Position numbers and translations under genes: made by a program. Below are positions 37,658 through 50,600 of a stretch of 64,000 nt of DNA, piece after piece. The notes beneath the pieces are model-generated. The model worked only from the letters and a program-made list of their open reading frames with translations, was not told the DNA's origin and did not search any database. Each line of letters opens with the position of its first letter. Within the stretch, counting starts at the first letter, position 1. The stretch is from Cercis canadensis (taxonomy: Eukaryota > Streptophyta > Magnoliopsida > Fabales > Fabaceae): the NCBI GenBank assembly GCA_003255065.1, contig QAOA01001288.1, positions 1,123,238 to 1,187,237 of the forward strand, written 5' to 3'.

Positions 37658-40600
37658 ATGGCGACGCTGTGTTATTTCCCAAGTTGCTTCTCAATTTCTT
37701 CTCGTAAACTCTTCTTGACGCACCAGCACCAACTCTGTTCGCTAAACTTGGAACCCCTTGGAGACCCACCCCTCAAACACTTCTATGTTCGCGCTTCTTC
37801 ATCCAAGAAGCCCAGGTTTTCTGCCATTTTCTTTCACACTCCTTCTTTCCATTGCTGACTTTCTTTGTTTCTTTCTGCTACATTCTTTTTTTCATTGGGT
37901 GAGCGTGTCAATTCAGGAGGAGTAGAAAGTTAAAAAGCGATGCGGAGCTCTGCAATGATATCAGAGAATTCGTTGCTAATGTTGGACTTCCAGAGGATTA
38001 CATTCCCTCAACAAAGGAGCTTTTACAGCACGGAAGGTTCTTGGATTCCTTGATTTTTTTTCTGTTGCTTTTCTTTTATAATGTTTTCTTTTTTGCTTCC
38101 TTTTATTGTTCCTTGAAGCTTTATTCAATTGCACCTATGTTTCTAGACGTGGAATCTTTTTTTTTTTTTCATTTACAATTAAGCATTATAACAAATAAGA
38201 ATTCCGCTTTAATTTGGATCTGCTTTTGAGAATGTCATGAACAGAAGTCACAAGGATTTTCTCATTTTGCAGGAGTTATGATTTTCACTACTGTAATATA
38301 AATTTGAAACCAATTTCCACTTTTAAGTAATCAAGTCATGAATCACTCAGATATTAATTTATAATGAAATAGGTTGACTGGTTTGAAGAGTGAAGAGATG
38401 AATTTTATGCTTTTCATTGCAATTTTAGCAAATTTATAGACCATTTAGATGATTAAATGTAAACATTGGCATATTATAACAATCCTCCATTGCTGTTGTT
38501 GTGTTTCTTGTTCTCGTAATGATTAAGACCTTTGCAAAAAGAAGGTTACAAAGAAATGAAGATTTGTTATCTTAGGGTAATTTTTTTGTGGGTGGGGGGG
38601 GGGGGGGGAGAAAGTTTTGAATTTAATGAGTATGTAGAGTAATACTACTTTGATCAGAATTCCCATGATAAAAGATTTGTTTTCTTCAGGTAATTTTTTA
38701 TTATGATTTACCCTCTCGATTTTAACATCCTAATTAATAGGAATGACCTAGCAAACATTGTCCGACGAAGAGGATATAAACTGATACGAGAGCTTCTTGC
38801 AAGGTCATTAAATGCCGTCGATACAGACAGAAGCTTCAATGAAAGACTGGATGTAGCAGATCTTCTAACAGGTCAAATAAATTTCATGTTCGTGAATGGA
38901 CTCTTATTTAATACTATGTTTGAACATTACTGATGACGTTGTATAATATAATTTAAAAGGTCAGAATGTGAAGGTGGACAGTGCGGCTGATGATGTCACA
39001 GTATCAACTAATATTTCTCTGGGGATCATCTCTAGTGGTTTAGATACTGATTCAACTCCAAATTTAAATGACTGCACTTGCATCTCTAGTGAATCCTCAA
39101 CTAATTCATCATCAGGGGAAGATGACCCATGTGAGCTCAAAGATCATTCTCAAGAGGCAAACAATATGGCTGAGGGGAATATCTACCCAACTGAAGCATC
39201 TGTTACGGATAATGGTTGCAGTAGTTCAAGAAAAGATTCTGATCCCAACTTTAATGACCAAAGTTGCATATATGTAGAAATTTCTGGTGTATCATCGTTT
39301 GAGGAAAGGTCTTCTGGAAATTTAGGGTGTGAGGATAATACGGTAAGCAAAAAGTTTGGAGACATAGCCTTGTCATCTGTGGTTCCTGCTATGGATAACC
39401 ATTCAAACGCTACTGATTCTAGTTTCAACACTGAGGACAAAGAGTTCAAGCCTTCAGAATCATCACTTGTTTTGTCCAAGCAAAAGGACTGGTCTAAATT
39501 AGAAGGTCCAGATGACAGAAATAACAATATTGCTGAAGATATTCCCTCAACTGCTGAAGTTTCCATTTTGGAAAACTCAATCTCTGATGGCGCAAAAACA
39601 GTTAATATTTCTGATGACAGTTGCATAAATGTAGACTCTTCAGCTAACTTGTCTTTGGAGGAAAAGGTTGCAAAATTTATTCGAAGCGGAGAGTTAGATC
39701 CCGTTGAAGGTATTGCTAATCTATTGTTTCATGTTATCATCATGAATACCCAGAACTATGTCTTTAACAACAGTAGCTTGTAATTTTCCAATATATGAGT
39801 TCCATATTTCTTTACTGATTATATTTTATGCTGTACAAAGAGTAAGGATCAACTCAAAGTTTTCACTTTAAGTGTTGGGTCACATCTCCTTGATTTCAAG
39901 CATCAAGTCCCTATGCTTTAGTCATAGTCTCCTGTAATGCACTAATCAAGCCAATATTTGCATAATGATCTCTATTATGTGGTATAAACTTTGTGGACAT
40001 TTCCTTTGGAGAAATGCATAAGTGGGATTGCTTGGTTCTTAGATCACGTCTCTGGCATATCGAATGGGAATGGTTCTGAAGAAAGAAAAGTATATACTGA
40101 ATCTGAATCTTTCGTGGAGATGCCACTAAGGACCCCTAGTGCAGAGCACTCTAAACATCAACCTAAAGATACTACTGCTATGATACTTAATGGGAGCTCT
40201 TTGACATCCAAGCAAGTTGTTCCATCTGCAACAGCGGATCACCTTTTTCGGTTAGTATTTTGTATTAAGTGTTTTATGATGACAAATTAGAACTATTGGA
40301 GTTCACTCATATTGCTATTCTGTTCAAATATAGGGATGATCACATACCAACTGAGGATCTAACTGCTCATTTGGATAATGATTTGGATGCTGAGGTGATT
40401 ATACATTCAAATAAGTTGAGAAACTATATCTTGATTGACTGTTTATTGGATAGTAATTGTTGCCTTTTATTCTCATTGTGTAGGCTACGAAAAGGTCAAA
40501 TCAAAGTGAGATAAATCATCTTAAGTTCATGCTGGTAGTAAGCTTTTCAGTTTTTGAGCTTTAATTTTTGTAAGTCTCAGCTGTTGTTTTTCTATAGAAT

Positions 40601-43600
40601 GGTTATAAAGCTAACTTGCTGTTTATTAATTTTTTAATGTGATGCATTCATAGCGTCAGAAGGAGTTGGAGCTGTCTCAGCTGAAGGAACAGATTGAGAT
40701 AGAAAAGGTAGATGAGCTATTGTGACTCTGCCAAAAAATATTACTGTGACTGTGCAAGATGTTTCTCTTTTATTTATTTACTTATTTTTTGTGGTTCCCA
40801 TCAGATATAAATTGCTAGGATAAACTTAATATTTCTAAATTCATTATGACCTGAGGGTGAAGCTACAGTATTACTATGTGGCTGTGAATGCTATTTTTCT
40901 TTGAGAAATTAAGTTTAAGCTACACTGCTATGTTCCATCAGGTGCATAGTGGGAAAAAGAATTAGTGAAACCAACTACACTTCTATTATTCATGGATAAT
41001 CACTTAATCTCTATTTTTGCAAGAAGTTGTTCTGAATGCAAATTCTTATCTATATTCCTGTGTATAAATTTATGTCGGTTTTCTGTGACAACTCACTTAG
41101 GCACATATTACCATTGCTTTCAGCTTGCTTTGTCTGTTTTGCAAACCAAGGCGGAGACACAGATCAGCAAAGCCAGAAAACTTACCTCCGAAACAGATTC
41201 AGAGTTGTATGCTGCCGAAGAAAGCCTTTCAGGACTAAAGGAGGTATTGAATCTTCCTTCCTTGTGGACTTTTAATCTACTAATGCAGTCAGAGGTAGAG
41301 TATCTCACAATTTCATAACCTGGCAGTTAGCTTGGTTGCATTATAAAATGGTTTTGGATATGAATATTGGTAATGCAAGTGAAAAGTAAATAAAAAGTTA
41401 ACATTTGCTCTAGTGTCCTAAAACAATTAGTTCTGTATATTCATGGTCCTAAGACACGTTCTTGATGAGGTTAACAGAAGACCACAAAATCTGTAATTTT
41501 ATGGAGCGGTGCTTAAGTTTTCCAACAGAAAGCGGAAGCCAATGCAGGACACAAAAATTAATCAGAAAGAACCACTTCAAGCAGCATCTTTATGTTCAAG
41601 GAGCTGTAATAGTCGGCCAAATCTTGGATGACACTTCCTGCACACATGAAAGTCTTTGGTTGTCCCTGAATTTACTATAATTCATATCAAATTGGATACA
41701 TGTTGACACGCATGATGCTCATAAAAGAAAAAGGAGAGATTTAGTAGAAGACATTAAAAAAGAACCAGCTATACAAGTTTGAATTCGTTATAAGAATGCT
41801 ACGTGGCCTGCTAAGTGTAAATGCTGCCATTAGTTCATTAACCTCAGTAAATCAATAGTAACAGAAGTATTTCTTTTTCTCATGAAGAAGGTATCACTCC
41901 TATTGATCTTGTATAAGGTGTTGTAATTAACTAATAATAATAAGTAAAGTTATACCTAATCTTTTGGGAGTGATATCCGTGTACCTGCTGATAGCACTAT
42001 GTTCCTTTATATTTCCAGGTTCAGATCCAGTTCTGTGGGGATGCTGACGTTGTGGAGGTGGCTGGTAGCTTCAATGGTTGGCATCACCGAATTGAAATGG
42101 ATCCTCAACCATCAACTAGTGTCATAGACCCTTCTGGATCAAGGTTCTAAACATTTTATGTAATGTGACATTGATGTATTGTACTCGGGATTTTATTTTA
42201 ATTAAAGAGTTCAAGTACTTACCAAGAACTGATTACATGTTCCTCTACCATCTTTCTAGTGGCATTGTGGATCAGACAACCATTGGACATGAAGTTGTCA
42301 TATTAATGCTAGATTTGAGATGCTATTGCCTGTTGATAGTTTTCCCAGGGCTTAAGTAGTGGCTGGTCTTGTGCTGATCTTTAGTTCCTGTAGAACTTTG
42401 GCAATTGGTTAACAATATATAATCAATTAACAAACGATTAATTTGAAAGTGGTAGCTATATAAGATGAACAAGACAGTAGGTCTTAAGCATAGATGACAA
42501 TTCATTTTTCTTATCAGGGAAAAGTTCAGTTTTACCTAACTTCTTGAGTTATATGTAGAGTGGCTGGAAGTATGTTTTATTATTCAGAGCAGACACCACT
42601 TTGCATATTTTCATAAACATAAAAGCATCAGGCTAGTATTTGAACCAGTTATCTGTCTCAAAGATAATACTGATGTATGCTGATCATTGTGATTGTTGTG
42701 ATAATATAGGAGATCAAGGCTTTGGTCGACAATGCTGTGGCTGTATCCTGGTATATATGAGGTGCATGCATTCTCTACCTATTGGTTATGCTATTGAAAT
42801 CCTTTGATGGTTTATCTACAATAATTTTAGGAGGTGCATTTTCTGATGGCTGTGTGTGAAAAAAAACAAAAAAACCAGTAAGAGGTGACTAGGGGCATTT
42901 TAGTAGCTTACATTACATGTGTTAATTTTTATAGATTATTTTATCTGCAAAAGTACTATATGTCCTTATCGTCTCTCTTTAGATAAATTAACTATTCTTC
43001 AATATGTTACCGATTAAAGTCACATGTATGTGATAATTACATAAAAGTAGGGAAGCAAATGGAAGGTTTTTCTCATTCAGAATTTGTTACAAATTTTCTT
43101 CACAGGAATTTACTTTTTGGCTTTTCCATGCCTTTTTAATCAAAGTATTTGTAGATGGTAGCTATTCAATATGCATTATGAACATCGCAAGCACGAACTC
43201 TGAGCTAGCTTATCCTTTGAAGTTTGAACTAGATTGTGATCTGGATATATAATGACCCAAACTTGCATGTAAAAATAGTAGCATTCATAAGCATAATATC
43301 TGCTCCTTCTCTTCCTGGCTACGTGTTAGTGCGTCATTCAATGCGTCTTCTCATGTAGTAATATTCTAGAAAGAAAATTTGAGTTCAGGGACAGATAACT
43401 GTCTTATCTTTCAGACAGGTTGCATGTAAGGTGAAATTGGTAGTATCCTAGGCAATTTTAACTTTGTTCAAAATTTTGAATAATGTCTTTCTGTAACTGA
43501 CAGAGTTAATCATTTTGAATCCTCCCTAGAGTATCCTACTGATAGTTGGGGTTCTTTTTTATGGAGACAAATATTAGCTTTTTGACATGGAAATTTATGT

Positions 43601-43834
43601 TCAAAGATTCATTTAGTAAGGTCTTGATTAGCTTACTTTAAATATCTTTTGGTAGGCCCATTTGGAGCATCACCTTTTGAAGTGAAGAGCACGAACACTT
43701 GAAAGCTTTCATAACCATGGTATTTGTTGTTGCAGATAAAATTCATTGTAGATGGCCATTGGAGAATAGATACTCAAATGGAGTCAATTACAAGGGGTCA
43801 CATATGCAACAACATTTTAAGAGTGGATAGATGA
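37658..43834 (+). CDS. PTST3: PTST homolog 3-like plastid starch protein (coiled coil plus CBM48)
   Basis: The PTST2/PTST3 family helps start starch granules in plastids by binding malto-oligosaccharides and starch synthase 4. Twelve exons: 37658-37815, 37917-38036, 38741-38871, 38960-39709, 40043-40250, 40334-40394, 40484-40534, 40654-40707, 41124-41243, 42019-42143, 42710-42761 and 43736-43834; 642 residues. Seen: Ser/Arg-rich transit peptide, conserved block [18 protein letters not shown] and [10 protein letters not shown] (about 70-105), a long acidic Ser/Asp-rich low-complexity region (about 137-455), a coiled coil of Leu/Glu/Lys heptads (about 480-551), and a C-terminal CBM48 with [10 protein letters not shown] and [14 protein letters not shown]. 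The ATG at 37658 is the only methionine start in frame; an upstream GTG is not used. The acceptor at 40043 was chosen because it alone keeps phase. PTST2 is the alternative. Confidence 0.85.
38594..38608. repeat. Poly(G) run in PTST3-like intron 2
   Basis: Fifteen consecutive G bases within the intron at 38037-38740. Such runs are error-prone in sequencing and may be length-variable. Confidence 0.85.
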
Positions 43835-45255
43835 TATATTCTGGCTCTGCTCACAAATTTACTAGCTGTCTATACAAAGGTAATATGACAATCCACAACA
43901 AGTCCGCTCTTAAATGTCTGTTCAAATCTTGTCAGAAAAACACTAGAAGTAACAGAATCAAACATTCTGGATCTGGAAGACATGTAAATTGATACAGGGC
44001 TTGCTAGCCAGTAGCCATTATAACTAACCTCAGAAAATTCATGTAAATTTTCAAACTTGGAACGATACTGAAGCTGTTTTTGACACGAGTAGAATGCCCT
44101 AATTTTTCTTTCTTGAATAATTTCAGTTTTAGGCAACCAGGAAATATGTTTAATTATGATCTGGATCACAAATTTTGCTTTCAATTTTATACATAAATGG
44201 TATCTTGGTTCATTAGTTGATAACTATTAAAATCCACGTATAAGATTACTCCATCTTTAGACATGGGCGGTTGGAAAAATTGAATTGTTTGTTCACTTTT
44301 TCATGTCGTTATTTATTTAGTATCCAATTTATGTAAATGATGGTGGTGCCGTGCACTAGCGGCGGGACAAACTAACTTTTCGTTGTGGACTATTTTAGGG
44401 TACTAAAGAGTGAAGGCCATGGTTTATTGCTGCGAACTTCTTCTCGATGCTATTTGACTGCAATATAGGGGAAAGGGGACATGGCAGAATGCAGGACTGT
44501 GCGGAATTCAAATTGAAATTCTTGTGATACCATACTGTATTATGTACATAAAGTTCGGGCATATGATGTCATTATTGAATCATCACATCATCTGAGACTG
44601 TACAGAATTTGGATTGAGAATTTTCTAATACCATACAAGAAAGTAGGAGGAGAAAAGGGTAGTTCCTTATTCTTTTTCATTTTCTTTTGGTGGCTCTGTA
44701 AGTCACGTCGAAGAGGATGGAAGTTCATTTTGCTTTGATATATGTAAATTTAACAGGTGTTCTATAATAGTGACTTCTGATACTTTGCAATAGTTTCTAA
44801 TGGCATTTATTCATGTGGCATCCCGTTTTATATTTTCTGAGATGAAAAATATCCTAATATAAACTCAGTGTCTGTGATTAGTTTTGATGCTGGAATTGCG
44901 TAGTTTACTGTAAGTCCAGCTGCCATTCATCAGTTTTTTTTTTTTTTTTTTTCNATCAGTTTTTTTTTTTTTTTGGCCATACATTCTTTAGCTTGAATAT
45001 TCCTTCCAATATTTGACGACACACTGACCTTGGCTTCTAGAACCCAAGATAGAATGTTGGCCCATTGGCACAGCACAATAGTGAGCGTGTTGAAACCACG
45101 TGGAAAGGTAAAGTTGGCATACAAGCGTGTCTCTTTCTTGACCTTTCCACACTCTTCTTCTCGCTATCTTGAGCTTTTCTTCGCCATTTCTCCCACCAAC
45201 CAGAGCCCACTTTAAAACAGTCTTCCACAGTACCAGGTCATCTTTTTGTTACCAA
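43835..45255. other. Spacer between the PTST3-like and DUF4079-type genes
   Basis: About 1.4 kb holding the PTST3-like 3' UTR and the promoter of the next gene. It includes a T-rich stretch at 44934-44974 interrupted by an N at 44954, with ATCAG plus a T run on both sides. No further gene was recognised. Confidence 0.7.
44929..44974. other. Assembly join (single N) in a poly(T) tract
   Basis: ATCAG followed by a long T run occurs at 44929-44952 and again from 44955. The two copies are separated by C and an N at 44954. This pattern suggests that two contig ends overlap here and were not merged, so the true sequence may be shorter. Confidence 0.7.
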
Positions 45256-47089
45256 ATGGCAATGGTTAATGCTTCTGCTGGCGTAATTCGTCTCAGAATT
45301 CAACATCCTCTGTTGTCATCTACTTCATTTCTCCCTTGTGCCCCAGCTCTCGTTAAACTACCAACTCAATCCTCTTCTCCTTTTGCATTAGCTTCTTCGA
45401 CAACAAGAACAACAAGACCTACACTTCGCAGCAAGATTTATGTGGCGAAGGGGGAGTTGCCCGAGGAACAAGTAGAATTGAATTTGAGGGAGAACCGTGA
45501 AACTCTCTTATACTCTTTCTCTCCACTGCCATTGCTGTACGTTGCTGCTCTGCTTCCCGGAGGTACTTCGATCAACTATTTTTTTGTATTTTCTTTATGT
45601 TCATGAAACATTCTGTCCCTACTGTAATCCCTAGTAGCATTTTCTGATTATTCAAAAATTGAATTTCAAACATGTTGGGATCAGTTTGAAGTGAAGTTCT
45701 TTTTTGAGTGAATCTCCTATGTTCTAGTTGCCAAAATTGACCGTAATTGATGAAATGCAAGCCAAAGATGAGATTAGACTTAAGATTATTAATTTTGTTA
45801 GTAAGTTGAAATGTGAATTACAGGTGGAGCTGTGAGATCTGTTTTTGGACCTTTTGTTGAGCTTGTCAAATCATGGAATCTCCCGGACTGGCTTGTGCAT
45901 TGGGGTCACCCCGGCAACATGGTATTACTTGATGCTTCTCCTATTGTCTCCTTCATACAATACTATCGTACACCCTTTTGATGTGATTTATTGTCACATT
46001 TTTTTATTTTTTTTATACAATTTTATTTTTATATTATATCAATATGTCACAGTTAATATAATTAAAAATTTATTGAATTAATATTTGAGTTATATTAAAA
46101 AAATTTACATGAATTTAATAAAATTTAAATTATGTAAACTATGTAAAATTGATACAATATATAAAAAAAAAATATGTAAAAAATATAATATATCAAGAGG
46201 GTGTAGCATAGCTTCTCCCATTATTTAAACTCACAGTGCATTTACCTTAATTGGTTTCCTGAGCTGCAGGCTGTTGTGCTCTTTGCCATGGGTGGCTATG
46301 GTACCTATTTAGGCTTCCGTATACGTTATTCTGATGATGTGGTGAGATTTCCCTTTGCAAATCTTACAACTTCTGATTACAGTAATCATTGTCATATAAT
46401 CATTATTAGCTTGATATTAAGATTTATTTTTTTTCTTTTCTTGAATAATTTCAGGAGGAAAAGGCCAAGGCCAAGGACTTGCACCCAAAGCTTTTAGCTG
46501 GTATGTTTTTCTTCTTTGCTCTTGGAGCTACTGGTGGAATAACATCTCTACTTACGTCAGACAAACCCATATTTGAGAGGTAACACGAAGCAACTCCTCA
46601 AAGAAAGGGTCTTTTGTTATTCCATTTTTCAATTGGGAAAAAGAGGATTATGTTCTCTTTACATCATCTCACGCGGCTGAGTATTATTCTTTTGTTTGCA
46701 GTCCTCATGCTGTTACAGGCGTCATTGGACTTGCTCTGTTGACAATACAAACCATATTACCTACACTCTTTGAGGTAGTAATTAAGTTATCTCCATTGAG
46801 TTTGTATTACTCCCATTTTATAAGTCACAGTCTGGCGTATAAACTTAATAAACCCATACAAGCACAAGAATCTAGCAGCTAAATTAAGAAGAGAAGCATG
46901 TGAAAAATTCGGATTCCCCTTTATCTCTTATGAACTTGTCGCCAAATTTTACGCCGTTTTCTTATGACTTGGAATGATATGCAGGGTAATCCAGGACTAC
47001 GGAATGTTCATGGTATCTTGGGTAGTGGTATCATGACGCTGTTTCTTATTCATGCCGCCCTCGGACTTCAACTGGGCCTTAGTTACTAA
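45256..47089 (+). CDS. DUF4079-type plastid membrane protein
   Basis: Six exons: 45256-45562, 45824-45921, 46270-46341, 46455-46579, 46702-46774 and 46985-47089; phases agree; 259 residues. The N-terminus (about 65 residues, rich in Ser/Thr/Pro/Arg) reads as a chloroplast transit peptide ending near TLRSKIYVAKGE. The rest has about five hydrophobic segments: LLYSFSPLPLLYVAALLPGG, a second after HPGN, a third after HPKLLAG, a fourth after SPHAV, and a last one around GSGIMTLFLIHAALG. Histidines sit at the ends of several helices (HPGN, HPK, PHA, VHG, IHA), as in cyanobacterial and plastid DUF4079 proteins. No enzymatic role is known to me. The start is the first of two close ATGs. By gene order it may match the Arabidopsis locus between MAT3 and MYB38 (inference). 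Confidence 0.85.
45933..46220. mobile_element. Small foldback element in intron 2 of the DUF4079-type gene
   Basis: GTACACCCTTTTGATGTGA at about 45968-45986 is mirrored by the inverted ATATATCAAGAGGGTGTAGC at about 46187-46206. The intervening sequence is very AT-rich. GCTTCTCCTA near 45934 and GCTTCTCCCA near 46211 are direct repeats just outside and may be a target duplication with one mismatch. It lies wholly in the intron at 45922-46269, of which it makes up most of the length. Confidence 0.6.
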
Positions 47090-47655
47090 TTATAATCTTA
47101 TTCATTTTAGATATGCTGTTGATTCTTTAGTGCCCATTGCCCTCAGCTCAACTCCAACCAGGAACAGGGTTGCTAATGCTTAGTTATCCTCTATCCCATG
47201 ACTATGATGATCACACAGCATGAGATTTCAGATCTCTGGATGGAAAATGAAAGTATGGGACCTGAATGAGTGAGTGGTTGTCAGAGCAACTTGAAGAGGT
47301 TATTAATTAATTATGCGAGTAGCCAGCCACTATGAGCAGAGATACCAGAGACTAACTGTTGTAGAGTTAAAATATAATACAGATTGTGAAGCATGTGCCC
47401 TGGTTTCTATTTGCTCCTCTTTTCTATGTCATTTCATGCTGGTTATAACTGTCTTCCTTGTATATTAAATGTCATTTCATGTTGGCTATCACAAAAGTGA
47501 CCGCAACAGTTTCCCATTACTGATTGCCCATTCTAGCACTTTGAAGATTTGAAGTTTGATCCCCATCTTTTCATTACCATATCTTGGGCAACTATTATTT
47601 GTTTCCTACTTTTATGTTGGCAACTCTGCAAGTAAAAAAAATAAGGTGAGGGTTA
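47090..47655. other. Downstream region of the DUF4079-type gene
   Basis: About 0.57 kb containing the expected 3' UTR, then ordinary AT-rich sequence up to foldback copy 4. A short imperfect repeat of TGTCATTTCATG occurs near 47430 and 47470. No gene was seen. Confidence 0.6.
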
Positions 47656-50600
47656 TGCCACCCTGGTAGAGCTATACTCCTTTACTTAGGTGGATACTAC
47701 CCCCGGTAGAGCTATACTCCTTTAATTAGGTAGAGGGACTTAGTAAGATTTATAATGTAATTTTAGTATTATTGTAAAAATCTTAAAAAATTAAGTTATT
47801 TAGTATGTGTCAGAAAATATAATTTTTTATAAAATATAAGAACGATAGGATATAAGTTATTTCTTGATATTTTTTTTATATCGTAAAATTCTTACATTTT
47901 ATAAAGAACTGTGTGTTCTAATATATATTTGATGATTCAATTTTTTAAAATTTTTACAATGACACTAAAATTACTTAGGTTGTGTTTGGATGAGGTATTT
48001 GACAAATTCTTGTGAATTTCAAATACATGTAATTGAAATGTATTTATAAAATACCTTGTTTGGATGCACTATTATAAAAAGGATAATTTAACAACAATAC
48101 TCAAAACATTATATTAGTCATAGCTTCAATGAAAAATAAGTTTAACTTAAATAGTCAAATTGAGTCATACATAAAATTATGAAAATTTAAGAATGCAATA
48201 ATGAACAACCTAAAAATTCAATTCTGGACAAAAAATAGCAAAAAATGAACACAAGACACACGATATACAGATCCATACAAGAGTCTAAAATTTATGGATC
48301 AACTCTGCTCAACAGATCTCAAACACACACAAGATACACAGATGAAAAAAAATAGAGCATTTCAACTAATTTTATAGCCAACTCATTCCAAATCCAATAC
48401 ATGCTTTACAGTAAAATCACAAAAAACTAAACTTATGCAAAACTATGAACTTTTTGAGTCTTCCTGTTGCAGCACTAGCAAAAATTTTATTACACATGAA
48501 TAAAGAAATGAAGTTGTACAAATAATGTGCTGGTTGCAACATGCATGAAAAAGAATCTTTTGGGGCATTTGAGATATTTCAGAAGAAACTCGTTTCAGCA
48601 CAAGGTTCACCCCAATACCCTATCCTTGAAGTCGCAAGACTCTTGAGACTACCTTTTCTTCTTCTTCTTCCCCAACCCAAGGGACTACCTCCAAGAATTT
48701 TATATACTAGTTTCAACATATCTTTTCCCATATAGTAAAAATATGCAGAGACCATGTATCAACAGTAAATATAGACAAAAATAACTTTCAGTTTAAAGTT
48801 ATGTTTAAGTGTATCACAGTGCAATACACACACAACTTATAACAATGGAGTCCCAGTAACAATAAGATACTGCCTACTTTTCTAAATGAAACAATAAAGT
48901 TAACAATGAGTGCCAATTAATTTTGTGGATCATCTTTGGGTCTAATGGCACCACCTTAATCTTAAGAAAACACATTCTAACACTGGGCTTAAATGCAACC
49001 AAATGTCAATGTTGAACCAATGAAAGAAAATAAAATATAAATAATATTCATCTAAAGTGCTTCAACTTCCTATGCTTCATGTTATCAAATTAGTAGACTT
49101 TCAACTTGCCTTGGTATGTTGAATAAAAGTAAACAACATTCCAAATGCAATGGACAAAACGGAGAAAAAAGAATTTGACAGATTCAAATGAAGCCAAACA
49201 TGTGGTGAAAAACAATGACTAAAAATATTTCAAATAGCTTATACTACTAGTAGTAAATTTAACTTCCATGGTTCAACATTTTCAAACTTGGCTAGCAGGA
49301 AAATGGGGCTATAACATAAGAGATAGTCAAGGAGTTTTGCAGCTTGCATTTTCCTTGAGGGCTAACAGGACTAAGGACACCTGTTAACGGGATCACCAAG
49401 ACAAATTTGGAACTGTACAGAAATTAGTTCTGTAACCATTCATAAATTGTTTATGTCTACCCATCTTTTGGGTGCCTCTATAAGGCAGTTAGCTTTGCCT
49501 AAAGTAGCCACCAAAATAACTATCTATACCTCACTTTAATTTCATAATCAAAATGGAGAAAGGGAAACAATCAGAAGCAAAATAGGACCATATTGGCAAG
49601 GAAGTATTTCACAATGTCACAGAGAATAGAAGATCTGCAAATTATAAACCAAACATTTGGAAACTCAATTTCAATCTCAAGAAATACCCACAAAGAACTA
49701 ATTAGAATACAGGTGGCACAAAGTGACTTCCATTTCATTACAAAACATTGAGAATTAAGCCTCATCTTAGAGCCATTTCCACATTCTCTGTCATTATAGC
49801 TCATTCTTCTAGTTAAATTTAGTTTCACACGAAAATCCCATGAATCATTTTTTATTCTTTCCAAATTAGCTTATAGCTTCCACTCTATAAATCCCAAAAT
49901 CACTAACAAATTAGTAACACAGTAAATTTTTTACCACTTTCTGTCAAAAGTGAAAGGAAAACCCATATCATATGATTGGTATTTCCTCCTTGCTAGGCAT
50001 CTTCTTACCCTTTTCTACATACAAATATGTTGAATTAGAAAGACTGAAAACAAATGTTTTTCCCACTCTTCATCAATCATTAGCTAGCTTAATTAGGGGA
50101 ATGCTATTCACTTTTTTCTTTCCTTTTTCTGATCAATGTATGAACCCTGAACCACTAATTAAACTATTAGCAGCAAACTTTGTTCAAGTGAGAGCAGAAA
50201 GTGAAGAGCAGTGGCGACGTTACCTGGCCTTCTATACTTGCAGTGGCGACGGTAGAAGGTTGTGAAGAGCAGAAAGTGAGAGGCCATGCTACGGGTGGTG
50301 GTGTTGGCAGCGGCGTTACTGGCGGGTGGAGGTGTTGGTGGCGTCGGTGTTGGCAAGTGGCGGCGTTGGTGGCGGTGACACTGGCTGATGGCTGCGCACA
50401 AGCACACGGTGCCGAGAGCAAGGAGTTTTTGTGGGACGAGGGAGGGGGGCTCAATGGAAAAAAAAAAAAAAAAGTAAGTGAATTTAAAATATATCATATT
50501 TAAATTTTGAATTACACTATAAAAATATACTAAAATTTTAAAAATATTTTAAAATATTATACAAATAATGTAATTTAAAATTTATATTTAAAATACACTT

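Noticed and set aside
39183..39626. 147-codon antisense frame within PTST3-like exon 4
   Set aside because: It is the complement of an acidic, low-complexity coding exon and is explained by codon bias. No independent evidence of a gene.
39710..40042. Alternative acceptors at 40012 or 40023 for PTST3-like exon 5
   Set aside because: They would add a short peptide upstream but break phase with the donor at 39709. The pyrimidine-rich acceptor at 40042/40043 restores frame exactly (codon GAT across the junction).
50159..50503. About 100-codon frames on both strands at 50.2-50.5 kb
   Set aside because: They arise from GC-rich repeat-like sequence that lacks stops. Proline/threonine- or glycine-rich products on both strands indicate low complexity, not a gene.
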